Source of the DNA: Labedaea rhizosphaerae
GTDB taxonomy: Bacteria; Actinomycetota; Actinomycetes; Mycobacteriales; Pseudonocardiaceae
Direction: 5' to 3'
Assembly: GCF_004362825.1 (NCBI RefSeq)
Contig: NZ_SNXZ01000006.1
Coordinates: 372,001 to 436,000, forward strand
Length of the DNA: 64,000 nucleotides
Part shown: positions 23,425-32,713 of the stretch, piece after piece
Numbering within the stretch: position 1 is the first letter of the stretch
Layout: each line of letters begins with the position of its first letter
Made by a program: the position numbers and the translations under genes
The notes under the pieces: model-generated
What the model was told of the DNA's origin: nothing
The model's input: the letters and a program-made list of their open reading frames with translations, nothing else
The model's database searches: none

Positions 23425-24219
23425 GTGGTCGAGCCGGTGGAGAAGGACACGCGCGGGATCGTGCGCCCGGCCGCCGGCCTGCGCAAGTTCCGCCTCGACC
23501 GGTTCGAGCCGTCGCCGGAGGTGGCGCGGTTCGTCGACCGGTACTGGCTCTCGAGCTGGCACCTGCCACCCGGCGAACGGCACGAGCAGCAGGTGCTGGT
23601 CCACCCCGTGATCAACGTCGTGTTCGACACCGACGCGCGGGAGGTGGTCGTCAGCGGTGTGCAGCGGCGGACGTACACGCGGGTCCTCGAAGGGCACGGC
23701 AGCGCGCTCGGCGTGATGTTCCGGCCCGGCGGGTTCCGGCCGTTCCTGGGCGAGCCGGTGTCCACGCTGACCGACAAGATGGTGCCGTTGCTGGACGTGC
23801 TGCCCGAGCTGGCCGAGGCCATGCCGGAGGGGGACGCCGACGAACGGACGGCCAAGCAGGTCGACGAACTGCTGCACGAACTCGTGCCCACCGAACCGCA
23901 GCCGTGCGAGACGACGACGGCGTGGGCCGAGCTGGCCATCACCGACCGGTCGTTGCACCGGGTGGATCAGCTGGCGGCGGCCGCGGGCGTGGGCGTGCGC
24001 GCGTTGCAGCGGGCGTTCCAGGACCACGTGGGCATCGGGCCGAAGTACGTGCTGCGCCGGTACCGGCTGTACGAGGCGGGTGAGCGCGCGGCACGCGACG
24101 AGGACGTCGACTGGGGCCGGCTCGCCGCCGACCTCGGGTACGCCGACCAGGCGCACCTGACACGCGAGTTCACCGCCGCGTTCGGCGTGCCGCCCGGCCG
24201 GTACCACCGGTTGAACTGA
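23425..24219 (+). CDS. AraC-family transcriptional regulator
   Basis: This 264-residue regulator has an N-terminal DUF6597-type cupin-like sensor (FVDRYWLSSWHLPPGERHEQQVLVHP begins it) and a C-terminal double HTH: VDQLAAAAGVGVRALQRAFQDHVGIGPKYVLRRYRL, then LAADLGYADQAHLTREF. It is divergent from the DUF3224 gene, its likely target. The GTG at 23425 gives the natural family N-terminus. Confidence 0.85.
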   Translation: MVEPVEKDTRGIVRPAAGLRKFRLDRFEPSPEVARFVDRYWLSSWHLPPGERHEQQVLVHPVINVVFDTDAREVVVSGVQRRTYTRVLEGHGSALGVMFRPGGFRPFLGEPVSTLTDKMVPLLDVLPELAEAMPEGDADERTAKQVDELLHELVPTEPQPCETTTAWAELAITDRSLHRVDQLAAAAGVGVRALQRAFQDHVGIGPKYVLRRYRLYEAGERAARDEDVDWGRLAADLGYADQAHLTREFTAAFGVPPGRYHRLN

Positions 24220-24228
24220 CTGAAAGTC

Positions 24229-24252
24229 CTTGCAAGTGTTTGCGTATACTTG
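24229..24252. promoter_or_regulatory. Probable LacI-type operator upstream of the sugar regulator
   Basis: The palindrome CTTGCAAG is followed by TTTGCG and CTTGCGG half-sites, immediately before the regulator start. Related CGCAAG/TTGCGAA words recur at 25275-25310 and near 25380 upstream of the transporter. These match the TTGCAA-type half-sites used by actinomycete LacI sugar repressors. Autoregulation and operon control are inferred. Confidence 0.5.
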
Positions 24253-24257
24253 CGGCC

Positions 24258-25271
24258 ATGGCACGACGAAGGCTGGCCGAAGTCGCGGAGAAGGTCGGTG
24301 TCAGCGAGGCGACCGTGAGCCGGGTGCTCAACGGCAAGGCCGGCGTCTCGGAGGACACGCGGCAGGCGGTGCTCACCGCGCTCGACGTGCTCGGCTACGA
24401 GCGGCCGACCCAGCTGCGCGGTGAGCGCAACCGGCTGGTCGGGCTGGTGCTGCCGGAGCTGCAGAATCCGATCTTCCCGGCGTTCGCCGACGTGGTCGGC
24501 AACGTGCTCGCGCAGCGCGGATTCACCCCGGTGCTCTGCACCAAGACCGCGGGCGGGGTCGCCGAGTCCGAGTATGTCGAACTACTGCTCGACCAGCACG
24601 TTTCCGGCGTCGTCTTCGCCGGTGGGTTGTACGCGCAGGCCGATGCGTCGCACGAGCACTACGAGCGGATGCGCCGGCGCAAGCTGCCCGCCGTGCTGGT
24701 GAACGCGGCCGTCGACGGGCTCGGGTTCCCCGGAGTCTCGTGCGATGACGCCGTGGCCGCCGAGCAGTGCTTCCGGCACCTGCACGCGCTGGGCCACCGG
24801 CGGATCGGGATGGTGCTGGGCACGTCGGACCACATGCCGTCGCGGCGCAAGCTCGCCGCGCTGCGGGCGGCCGCGGCGCAGGCCGGCGTTCCCGTGCCTG
24901 ACCAGGCGATCGAGTACACGATGTTCACCGTCGAGGGTGGGCAGGCGGCCGCCGGGCGGTTGATCGAGCGCGGGTACACGGGCCTGGTCTGCGCGTCGGA
25001 CCCGATCGCGATCGGGGCGATCCGCGCGGTCAAGCGCCGCGGGCTCTCGGTGCCCGGCGACGTGTCGATCATCGGGTTCGACGACTCGGCGTTCATGACC
25101 GCCATCGACCCGCCGCTGACCACGATCCGCCAGCCCATCGAGGCCATGGGCCGCGCGGCGGTGGAGATCCTCGCCGCGCAGATCGGCGGGGGAACGGTGC
25201 CGCTGGAAGAGCTGTTGTTCGAGCCCGAGCTGGTGGTCCGGGGTTCGACGGCGCCGCCGCCCGCGGCCTGA
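24258..25271 (+). CDS. LacI-family repressor of the alpha-glucan operon
   Basis: This 337-residue regulator has a LacI HTH at residues 5-25 (RLAEVAEKVGVSEATVSRVL), the hinge helix region, and a periplasmic-binding-protein-like sensor with SIIGFDDSAF near the C-terminus. It precedes a sugar ABC transporter and glycosidase operon and is separated from it by a terminator and promoter, so it likely represses that operon until an oligosaccharide inducer appears. The inducer is probably an alpha-gluco-oligosaccharide (inferred). Confidence 0.9.
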   Translation: MARRRLAEVAEKVGVSEATVSRVLNGKAGVSEDTRQAVLTALDVLGYERPTQLRGERNRLVGLVLPELQNPIFPAFADVVGNVLAQRGFTPVLCTKTAGGVAESEYVELLLDQHVSGVVFAGGLYAQADASHEHYERMRRRKLPAVLVNAAVDGLGFPGVSCDDAVAAEQCFRHLHALGHRRIGMVLGTSDHMPSRRKLAALRAAAAQAGVPVPDQAIEYTMFTVEGGQAAAGRLIERGYTGLVCASDPIAIGAIRAVKRRGLSVPGDVSIIGFDDSAFMTAIDPPLTTIRQPIEAMGRAAVEILAAQIGGGTVPLEELLFEPELVVRGSTAPPPAA

Positions 25272-25306
25272 GGATCCGCTTCCGCAAGTCCTCGCAAGCA
25301 CACCGC

Positions 25307-25337
25307 AAGCCCGGTCGGCAAGACGCCGACCGGGCTT
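25307..25337. terminator. Intrinsic terminator after LacI regulator
   Basis: A perfect 12-bp stem AAGCCCGGTCGG / CCGACCGGGCTT with a 7-nt loop, followed by CTTGTGTG. It separates the regulator from the transporter operon. Confidence 0.8.
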
Positions 25338-25474
25338 CTTGTGTGCGTTGGTCCTTTCGTGCAGTCGAGCTGTCGAGTTCTTGCGAAGTTGAGTTCGGAT
25401 ATTGCAGTCTCATGTCCAACATCCCTATGGTGTCCGTCACAACGAAGCCCCTCCCCGACGCCGAAGAAGGACAG

Positions 25475-26857
25475 ATGAACTCTTTTGCCCTGCGCAGGGG
25501 GCTCGGCCTGCTCGCCGCTGCCGGTTTAGGCCTCGGCGTGCTGGCCGGCTGCACCAGCGCCAACAGCGCCGGCGGCGGCACCGACGCCGCCACCGACGGA
25601 CCCGTCACCATCTCGATCAACGGCCAGCCACCCAAGACCCAGCCGTTCGACCGCAAGATCTTCGACGAGGACGTCGCCGAGTTCCAGAAGACCCACCCGA
25701 ACATCCACCTCGAGCCGCACGAGGGGTTCATGGACCCCAAGACGTTCTCGGCCAAGCTCGCCGGTGGTCAGCTCGAAGACGTCTTCTACGTCTACTTCAC
25801 CGACCCGTCGACGCTGATCGCGCGCCACCAGGCCGCGGACATCACCGACTACGTCAAGGATGTCCCGCACTACAACGACATCCAGCAGCCGTTGCGGGAT
25901 GTCTTCAGCGACGGCAAGGGCCACTACTACGGCCTGCCGACCGCGAACTACACGATGGGCCTGCTGTACAACCGCAAGCTTTTCACCCAGGCCGGGCTCG
26001 ACCCCGACAAGCCGCCGACGACCTGGCCCGAGGTGCAGGCCGACGCCAAGAAGATCGCCGCACTGGGCAACGGCATCGTGGGCTACGCCGACTACAGCAA
26101 GAGCAACCAGGGCGGCTGGCACTTCACCGCCGAGATGTACTCGCAAGGCGGGCAGATCGCCACGAAGAACGGCGACAAGTGGGAGTCCGCGGTCAACACC
26201 CCGCAGGGGCGCGCGGTGCTGGACAACCTGCACCAGATGCGCTGGACCGACAACTCCATGGGTCAGAAGCAGTTGCTCGAACTCGCAGACGTGCAGCAGA
26301 AGATGGGTGCGGGCCAGCTCGGCATGTACCTCGCGGCGCCGGACAACGTGCCGACCGTGGTGAACCAGTTCCACGGCAGCTACGCCGACTACGGCCTGGC
26401 GCCGATGCCAGGCGGGCAGGGCACGCTGATCGGCGGCGAGGGCTACATGATCAACCCGAAGGCCTCGCCCGCGAAGATCAAGGCCGGTTTGCAGTGGCTG
26501 CAGTGGAAGTTCCTCAACCCGGACCGGTTCGAGACCAACCTGAAGCGCTACAAGGCGCAGGGCCAGCCGGTCGGCCTGCCGGTGCCGCCGGTCGCCGACA
26601 TCTGGACCGGCGCGGTGCGGGACAAGGAAGAACAGCTCAAGCAGCAGTACGCGACCGTGCCGGTGAGCAACTACAAGTCCTACATGGACGGTGCGAGCAG
26701 GCTCAAGGGCAACATCGAACCACCGCAGGCGCAGGAGATCTACGCCGCGCTCGACAACGTCATGCAGGGCGTGCTGACCCGCCGGGACGCTGATCCCGGG
26801 GCGCTGCTGGCCGAGGCGGACAACAAGGTCAAGTCGATCCTCGCCCAGGTCAAATGA
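25475..26857 (+). CDS. Sugar ABC transporter substrate-binding lipoprotein
   Basis: This 460-residue extracellular binding protein of the maltose/oligosaccharide class has a lipoprotein signal with lipobox LAGC (Cys26). The fold is shown by GQLEDVFYVYFTDPSTLIAR, YGLPTANYTMGLLYNRKLF and the GGEGYMINPKAS segment. It is the first gene of a transporter-glycosidase operon. The ATG at 25475 is chosen because it opens the signal peptide. Substrate is inferred as alpha-glucan oligosaccharides from downstream enzymes. Confidence 0.9.
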   Translation: MNSFALRRGLGLLAAAGLGLGVLAGCTSANSAGGGTDAATDGPVTISINGQPPKTQPFDRKIFDEDVAEFQKTHPNIHLEPHEGFMDPKTFSAKLAGGQLEDVFYVYFTDPSTLIARHQAADITDYVKDVPHYNDIQQPLRDVFSDGKGHYYGLPTANYTMGLLYNRKLFTQAGLDPDKPPTTWPEVQADAKKIAALGNGIVGYADYSKSNQGGWHFTAEMYSQGGQIATKNGDKWESAVNTPQGRAVLDNLHQMRWTDNSMGQKQLLELADVQQKMGAGQLGMYLAAPDNVPTVVNQFHGSYADYGLAPMPGGQGTLIGGEGYMINPKASPAKIKAGLQWLQWKFLNPDRFETNLKRYKAQGQPVGLPVPPVADIWTGAVRDKEEQLKQQYATVPVSNYKSYMDGASRLKGNIEPPQAQEIYAALDNVMQGVLTRRDADPGALLAEADNKVKSILAQVK

Positions 26858-27801
26858 CCGCCACGCTCATCGAGACCACGTCGCTGCGCAGGCCGGAAAA
26901 GCCTGCGCGGCGGCGGGGTCCCCGGTCGAGCGGGAGGCCGGGCCGGTTCGGCGACAACCTCACCGGCTACGGGTTCCTGTGCGCCGCGCTGATCTGCTTC
27001 GCCCTGTTCTCGTGGTACCCGATCATCCGCGGTGTCCTGCTGTCGTTTCAGCAGGTCGACTTCGTCAACCCGGCCACGTGGGTCGGGTGGGCCAACTTCC
27101 AGAAGCTCTTCGCCGACCCGCTGTTCGCCGTCGCGTGGCGCAACACGCTCTACTTCACCTTGCTGGCCTTGGTGTTCGGGTTCGCGATCCCGTTCGTCGT
27201 GGCCATGGTGATCAACGAGTTCCGCCACGCCAAGGGGTTCTTCCGGCTCGTCGTGTACTTGCCGGTGATGCTCCCTCCGGTGGTCACGGCGCTGCTGTGG
27301 AAGTGGTTCTACGACCCCGGTCCAGGGCTGTTCAACACGTTGCTGCACGCGGTCAACCTGCCGGGCCTGTCCTGGCTGGACTCGTCGAGCACCTCGATGC
27401 TGTCGCTGGTGCTGGTGTCCACGTGGGCCAACATGGGATCCGCGACTCTGATCTATCTGGCCGCTTTGGGTGGCATTCCCGGGGAACTGTACGAAGCATC
27501 CGAGCTGGACGGAGCCACTATTTGGCAGCGCGTGCGTTACATAACGATCCCGCATACGCGCTTCGTCTTGCTCGTCATGATGCTTTTGCAGATAGTCGCC
27601 ACCATGCAGGTCTTCACCGAGCCGTACGTGATGACCGGGGGCGGACCGGAGGACTCGACGGTCACCGTGCTGCTCCTGCTGTACCGCTATGCCTTCGTCT
27701 ACAACGACTTCGGCACCGCGAGCGCCATGAGCCTGCTGCTGTTCCTCGCGCTCGGCGCGTTCTCCGCGCTGTACCTGCGCCTGACCCGGACAAGGGGGTG
27801 A
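26854..27801 (+). CDS. Sugar ABC transporter permease (MalF-like)
   Basis: This 315-residue inner-membrane permease has six predicted helices and the EAA loop (GELYEASELDGATIWQRVRYITIP) that contacts the ATPase. A basic cytoplasmic N-terminus of about 40 residues precedes helix 1. The start overlaps the binding-protein stop (ATGA). No ATPase gene is present in the operon, so a shared MsiK-type ATPase elsewhere must energise it, as is normal for actinomycete sugar importers. Confidence 0.92.
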   Translation: MTATLIETTSLRRPEKPARRRGPRSSGRPGRFGDNLTGYGFLCAALICFALFSWYPIIRGVLLSFQQVDFVNPATWVGWANFQKLFADPLFAVAWRNTLYFTLLALVFGFAIPFVVAMVINEFRHAKGFFRLVVYLPVMLPPVVTALLWKWFYDPGPGLFNTLLHAVNLPGLSWLDSSSTSMLSLVLVSTWANMGSATLIYLAALGGIPGELYEASELDGATIWQRVRYITIPHTRFVLLVMMLLQIVATMQVFTEPYVMTGGGPEDSTVTVLLLLYRYAFVYNDFGTASAMSLLLFLALGAFSALYLRLTRTRG

Positions 27802-27805
27802 TTCG

Positions 27806-28678
27806 GTGAACCGCACGTTGCTCTCCGACAACCAATTGCGCACCTTGCACGGCCGCCTCGGCTACTGGGTGGTGTTTTCCTGCGCGTTCATCGCGTTTGC
27901 CGTCGCGTTCGTGCTGCCGTTCGTGTGGATGCTGCTGGGCGCCATGAAGTCCGCGCCGGAGCTGGCGCACGTGCCGCCGACGATCCTGCCCGAGCAGTGG
28001 CACCCCGAGACCTATTCGGACGCGTGGTCGTTCATGGAGCTGGCCAAGTACTTCGGCAACACCGTGATGATCGCCGGCGGGGCGTGGCTGGTCCAGCTCG
28101 CGGTCGACGTGCCCGCCGCGTACGCGTTGTCGAAGCTGCGCCCGGTGCTGGGCAACTGGATCCTCGGGCTGATGCTGGCCACGTTGATGTTGCCGGCGTC
28201 GGCGTTGCTGGTCCCCACGTACCTGACGATCACCGACGTGCCGGTCGTGCACACCAACATGATCAACCAGCCGGGCGCGATCTGGCTGCCCGCGGCGGCG
28301 AACGCGTTCAACATCTACTTGCTCAAGCGGTTCTTCGACCAGGTGCCGGGGGAGCTGATCGAGGCGGCGACCATCGACGGCGCCGGGCGGATCACCACCA
28401 TGGTGCGGGTCGTGCTGCCGCTCTCGCGGCCGATCCTCGCGGTCGTGTCGATCTTCGCGATCGTCGCCGCGTGGAAGGACTTCATCTGGCCGCTGCTCGT
28501 GCTGCCGGACCCAGGTGCGCAAACGCTTTCCGTGGCGCTGAACCGGTTCGCCCCGGACACCCCGATCAACCTGCTGCTCGCCGGGCTGGTGCTCGCCAGC
28601 ATCCCGATGGTGGCGGTGTTCCTGGTGTTCCAGCGCCAGATCCTGGCCGGCCTGACCGCGGGCAGCCTCAAGGGATGA
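27806..28678 (+). CDS. Sugar ABC transporter permease (MalG-like)
   Basis: This 290-residue partner permease has the EAA motif GELIEAATIDGAGRITTMVRVVLPLSRP and six helices. A GTG start lies 4 bp after the previous gene. Together with the upstream permease it forms the membrane channel of the importer. Its stop overlaps the start of the GH13 gene (ATGA). Confidence 0.92.
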   Translation: MNRTLLSDNQLRTLHGRLGYWVVFSCAFIAFAVAFVLPFVWMLLGAMKSAPELAHVPPTILPEQWHPETYSDAWSFMELAKYFGNTVMIAGGAWLVQLAVDVPAAYALSKLRPVLGNWILGLMLATLMLPASALLVPTYLTITDVPVVHTNMINQPGAIWLPAAANAFNIYLLKRFFDQVPGELIEAATIDGAGRITTMVRVVLPLSRPILAVVSIFAIVAAWKDFIWPLLVLPDPGAQTLSVALNRFAPDTPINLLLAGLVLASIPMVAVFLVFQRQILAGLTAGSLKG

Positions 28679-30348
28679 CCAACACCGACAGGACCGAGAA
28701 GACCGAGGAGGGCCGGGTGGCCGACATGCAGGGCAGCGACTGGTGGCGCAGGGCGGACTGGTGGCGTGGTGCCGCGATCTATCAGGTCTACGTGCGCAGC
28801 TTCGCCGACGGCAACGGTGACGGCACCGGCGACCTCGCCGGGCTGCGTGCCCACCTGCGGCACATCGCCGACCTCGGCATGGACGCGATCTGGCTGAACC
28901 CGTGGTACCCGTCGCCGATGGCCGACTCCGGCTACGACGTGGCGGACTACCGCGACATCGAGCCCGCGTTCGGCACGCTCGGCGAGGCCGAGGAGTTCGT
29001 GCGGGAGGCGCACGAACTGGGCCTCAAGGTGATCATCGACATCGTGCCGAACCACGCGTCGGACCGGCACCCGTGGTTCGTGCAAGCGCTGGCCGACGGA
29101 CCGGGATCGCCGGCTCGCGAACGGTTCTGGTTCCGGCCCGGCCGCGGCGAGCACGGCGAACTGCCGCCCAACGACTGGCAGTCCCGCTTCGGCGGTCCGG
29201 CCTGGACCCGCGTGCCCGACGGCGAGTGGTACCTGCACCTCTACGCGCCCGAGCAGCCGGACCTGAACTGGAGCAACCCCGACGTGCCGGCAGAGTTCGA
29301 CGAGGTCCTGCGGTTCTGGTTCGACCGCGGCATCGACGGGTTCCGCATCGACGTCGCCGACGGGCTGGTGAAGGACCCGGACCTGCCCGACGTGCACGGC
29401 CGCGACACCATCCCGCTGCCGTACTCGGACATGGACGGCGTGCACGAGATCTACCGGCGCTGGCGCGCGATCGCCGACTCCTACCCGGAACCGAAGGTGT
29501 TCGTGGGCGAGATGTGGCTGCCGGACCCCGAGCGGTTCGCCCTCTACCTGCGGCCCGACGAGCTGCACTCGGCATTCAACTTCGACTTCCTGTCCTGCCC
29601 GTGGGACGCCGAGAAGCTGCGTGGCGTCATCGACGCGACGTTGTCGGCGCACGCGATCGTCGGCGCGCCCGCGACCTGGGTGCTGTCCAACCACGACGTC
29701 ACGCGGCACGTCACGCGCTACGGCCGCGACGACACGTCCTTCGGCTTCGACGACCGCAAGCACGGCGTGCCAACGGATCCGGTGCTCGGCACCCGGCGGG
29801 CGCGGGCCGCCGCGTTGCTGTCGATGGCGTTGCCGGGCGGGGTCTACGTCTACCAGGGCGAGGAGCTCGGCCTGCCCGAGGTGGAGGACCTGCCCGACGC
29901 GGTGCGCCAGGACCCGGTGTTCGCGCGGACCGGCGGTGCGGACATCGGCCGTGACGGCTGCCGTGTGCCGATGCCGTGGTCCGGTGCGCAACCGCCGTTC
30001 GGGTTCAACGACACCGGTGCCGCGCCGTGGCTGCCGCAGCCGTCGCCGTGGGCCGGGTTGACCGTCGCCGCCCAATCCGGTGTGGACGGTTCGATGCTCG
30101 AGTTCTACCGGGCCGCCCTGCACCTGCGCCGGTCACTCGACGCGTTCGGCGACGGCCCGCTGACGTGGCTGGACGGGCTGCCCGAAGGGGTGCTCGGGTT
30201 TGCCCGGACGGACGGGATCGCTTGTGTGGTCAACCTGTCCGACGGCACCGTCGACCTGCCCGCGCACCAGGAGGTGTTGCTTGCCAGCCAAGAGCTCGAA
30301 GGAACCTTGTTGCCCGCCGATTCCGCCGCGTGGCTGCGGCTGACCTGA
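28675..30348 (+). CDS. GH13 alpha-glucosidase/oligo-glucosidase
   Basis: This 557-residue cytoplasmic enzyme of the alpha-amylase family has nucleophile Asp226 in GFRIDVADG, acid/base Glu279 in FVGEMW, and transition-state Asp341 in LSNHDVTRH. Without a signal peptide it must act on imported oligosaccharides, releasing glucose from the non-reducing end. Linkage preference cannot be told for certain, but its coupling to the importer (ATGA overlap) and to GH87-like enzymes suggests alpha-1,3/1,4 oligomers. Confidence 0.92.
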   Translation: MTNTDRTEKTEEGRVADMQGSDWWRRADWWRGAAIYQVYVRSFADGNGDGTGDLAGLRAHLRHIADLGMDAIWLNPWYPSPMADSGYDVADYRDIEPAFGTLGEAEEFVREAHELGLKVIIDIVPNHASDRHPWFVQALADGPGSPARERFWFRPGRGEHGELPPNDWQSRFGGPAWTRVPDGEWYLHLYAPEQPDLNWSNPDVPAEFDEVLRFWFDRGIDGFRIDVADGLVKDPDLPDVHGRDTIPLPYSDMDGVHEIYRRWRAIADSYPEPKVFVGEMWLPDPERFALYLRPDELHSAFNFDFLSCPWDAEKLRGVIDATLSAHAIVGAPATWVLSNHDVTRHVTRYGRDDTSFGFDDRKHGVPTDPVLGTRRARAAALLSMALPGGVYVYQGEELGLPEVEDLPDAVRQDPVFARTGGADIGRDGCRVPMPWSGAQPPFGFNDTGAAPWLPQPSPWAGLTVAAQSGVDGSMLEFYRAALHLRRSLDAFGDGPLTWLDGLPEGVLGFARTDGIACVVNLSDGTVDLPAHQEVLLASQELEGTLLPADSAAWLRLT

Positions 30349-30361
30349 CAGGAAGGGCGTC

Positions 30362-32677
30362 ATGAGCAAACAACAGACAAGGCGGCGGCTGGCCTTGGGT
30401 GCCGCCGCCGCCGTGGCCGCCGGCACCGTGACGGTGTCGGTGCTGGGGATCGGCGCGGTGTCGGAGGCCGCGCCGGTCACCCCGGCGCCGACCGGCGCGG
30501 CCTCACCATTCGCGGTCGCTGGACGCGGCGCAACCGTCGACTTCACCGAATACGAAGCCGAATCCGCCGCGACCAACGGCGCGGTGCTGGCGATGGACCG
30601 CACGGAGGGCACCCTCGCCGGTGAGGCGTCCGGGCGCCGGGCGGTCCGGCTCGACGGCCAGGGCAAGTACGTCGAGTTCACCTTGACCGGCGCGGCCAAC
30701 GCTATCGACGTGCGGGCGAGCCTGCCGGACAGCGGGGCCGGCACCGGGACCGACGGCACGCTGTCGGTGTACGTCGACGGCACCAAGGCGGCAACCCTCG
30801 CCCTGACGTCGCGCTACAGCTGGTACTACGGGTACTACCCGTTCACCAACAACCCCGGCGACGGTCACGCGCACCACTTCTACGACGAGACGCGGGCGTT
30901 GCTCGGGACGGCCGCCCACGCGGGCTCGAAGGTCCGCGTGCAGGTCGACGGCGGCGACACCACCTCGTCCACCGTGGACTTGGCGGACTTCTACAACCTG
31001 GGGGCGCCGGCGTCCCAGCCGGCCGGGTCGTTGTCGGTGACCGACTACGGCGCCACCGCGAACGACAGCACCGACGACGCGGCCGCGTTCGACGCAACCA
31101 TCGCCGCGGCGAAGAGCCAAGGCAAGGAAGTCTGGGTCCCGCGCGGGCGGTTCGTGGTGAACCGGCACCTGACGGTCGACCGGGTCACCATCCGGGGCGC
31201 GGGGAACTGGTACTCGGAACTGCGCGGGACGCGGGTCGGCGTGTTCGGCCTCGGCGAGCCCAGCAGTTGCGGGCAGGGCGGCAACACCGGTGTGAGCAGC
31301 GCGGTGAAGCTCTACGACTTCGCGATCATCGGCGAGGTGCGGGAGCGGGTCGACTGCGACCAGGTCAACGGCATCGGCGGTGCGCTCGGCGGCGGCTCCG
31401 TGGTCTCCGGGTTGTGGATCCAGCACACCAAGGTCGGCCTGTGGCTCGACGGCCCGTTCGACGGCCTGACCGTCACGCACAACACGATCGTCGACCAGAC
31501 CGCCGACGGGCTGAACCTGCACCAGGGCATCAGCCACGTCACGGTGGACGACAACTTCCTGCGCAACACCGGTGACGACGGCCTGGCCATGTGGTCGGAG
31601 CACCAGCCCGACCACGACAACACGTTCTCCAACAACACCGTGGTCGCGCCGATCCTGGCCAACAACATCGCGATCTACGGCGGACAGGACAACAGCGTCA
31701 CCGGGAACGTCGTGTCCGAGACCCAGACCCAGGGCGGCGGCATCCACGTCGCCAACCGCTTCACCGCGACGCCCTTGGCCGGGACCACGACGGTGTCGGG
31801 CAACACCACGATCCGCGCGGGCGTGCTTGACCCGAACTGGCAGTTCGGCGTCGGCGCCCTCTGGTTCGACGCCCGCGACGGCACGATGACCGGCACCGTG
31901 AACGTGTCCGACATGGACCTGATCGACTCGAACTACGAGGCGATCCAGTTCATCGACTCGTCGGTGTCCAACATCCACTTCGACGGCGTGCGCATCCAGG
32001 GCGCGGGTACGTTCGCGCTGCAGTTGCAGGCCACGGGCGGTGCGACGTTCAAGAACGTGGTGGCGACCGGCATCGGCGTTGCCGGAACCTACAACTGCAT
32101 GGGCGCAGGCGCCTTCGCCATCACCGACCAGGGCGGCAACTCCGGCTGGAGCAGCCAGTACTGCGGCCCGTGGCCGAACCCGGTCTACGGCGGGGACAAC
32201 GGCGGCACCACGACCACGCCGCCACCCACCACCACGACCACCACCACGCCACCGGCCAACGGCAACCTTGCGTTGCACCGCCCGGCCACCGCGAGCGGGC
32301 AGGCCGACGTGTACGGGCCGGGCAACGCCGTCGACGGCAACGCCAATTCGTACTGGGAGAGCACGAACAACGCGTTCCCGCAGTGGCTCACGGTCGACCT
32401 CGGCGCGCCGGTCTCGGTGGGCAAGGTCGTGCTGAAGCTGCCGCCGTCGTCGGCGTGGGGTGCCCGCACGCAGACGTTGTCGGTGCTCGGCAGCACCGAC
32501 GGCGGGTCGTTCGCGACGTTGTCCGGCTCGCACGGTTACACGTTCGACCCGGCCTCCGGCAACACGGCGACGGTGACGTTCGCCGCCGCGACCGTGCGGT
32601 ACCTGCGGGTGCAGATCACCGCCAACACCGGCTGGCCCGCCGGCCAGCTGTCCGAACTCGAGGCGTACAGCTCGTAA
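30362..32677 (+). CDS. Secreted GH87-like alpha-1,3-glucanase/mycodextranase, copy 1
   Basis: This 771-residue extracellular enzyme has a signal peptide with a twin-arginine-like start (TRRRLALGAAAA), a CBM35-like domain beginning YEAESAATNG, and a right-handed parallel beta-helix (about 220-610). That helix carries Asp-rich active-site turns such as QTADGLNLHQG and NTGDDGLAMWS. A Thr/Pro linker and a C-terminal F5/8-type CBM32 (NLALHRPATASGQADVYG to ELEAYSS) follow. The order fits GH87 enzymes that cut fungal alpha-1,3-glucan or nigeran. It begins 13 bp after the GH13 gene. Confidence 0.8.
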   Translation: MSKQQTRRRLALGAAAAVAAGTVTVSVLGIGAVSEAAPVTPAPTGAASPFAVAGRGATVDFTEYEAESAATNGAVLAMDRTEGTLAGEASGRRAVRLDGQGKYVEFTLTGAANAIDVRASLPDSGAGTGTDGTLSVYVDGTKAATLALTSRYSWYYGYYPFTNNPGDGHAHHFYDETRALLGTAAHAGSKVRVQVDGGDTTSSTVDLADFYNLGAPASQPAGSLSVTDYGATANDSTDDAAAFDATIAAAKSQGKEVWVPRGRFVVNRHLTVDRVTIRGAGNWYSELRGTRVGVFGLGEPSSCGQGGNTGVSSAVKLYDFAIIGEVRERVDCDQVNGIGGALGGGSVVSGLWIQHTKVGLWLDGPFDGLTVTHNTIVDQTADGLNLHQGISHVTVDDNFLRNTGDDGLAMWSEHQPDHDNTFSNNTVVAPILANNIAIYGGQDNSVTGNVVSETQTQGGGIHVANRFTATPLAGTTTVSGNTTIRAGVLDPNWQFGVGALWFDARDGTMTGTVNVSDMDLIDSNYEAIQFIDSSVSNIHFDGVRIQGAGTFALQLQATGGATFKNVVATGIGVAGTYNCMGAGAFAITDQGGNSGWSSQYCGPWPNPVYGGDNGGTTTTPPPTTTTTTTPPANGNLALHRPATASGQADVYGPGNAVDGNANSYWESTNNAFPQWLTVDLGAPVSVGKVVLKLPPSSAWGARTQTLSVLGSTDGGSFATLSGSHGYTFDPASGNTATVTFAAATVRYLRVQITANTGWPAGQLSELEAYSS

Positions 32678-32713
32678 GTTTCACCGAACACAGAAGGGTG
32701 GCCCTGCTCCGCC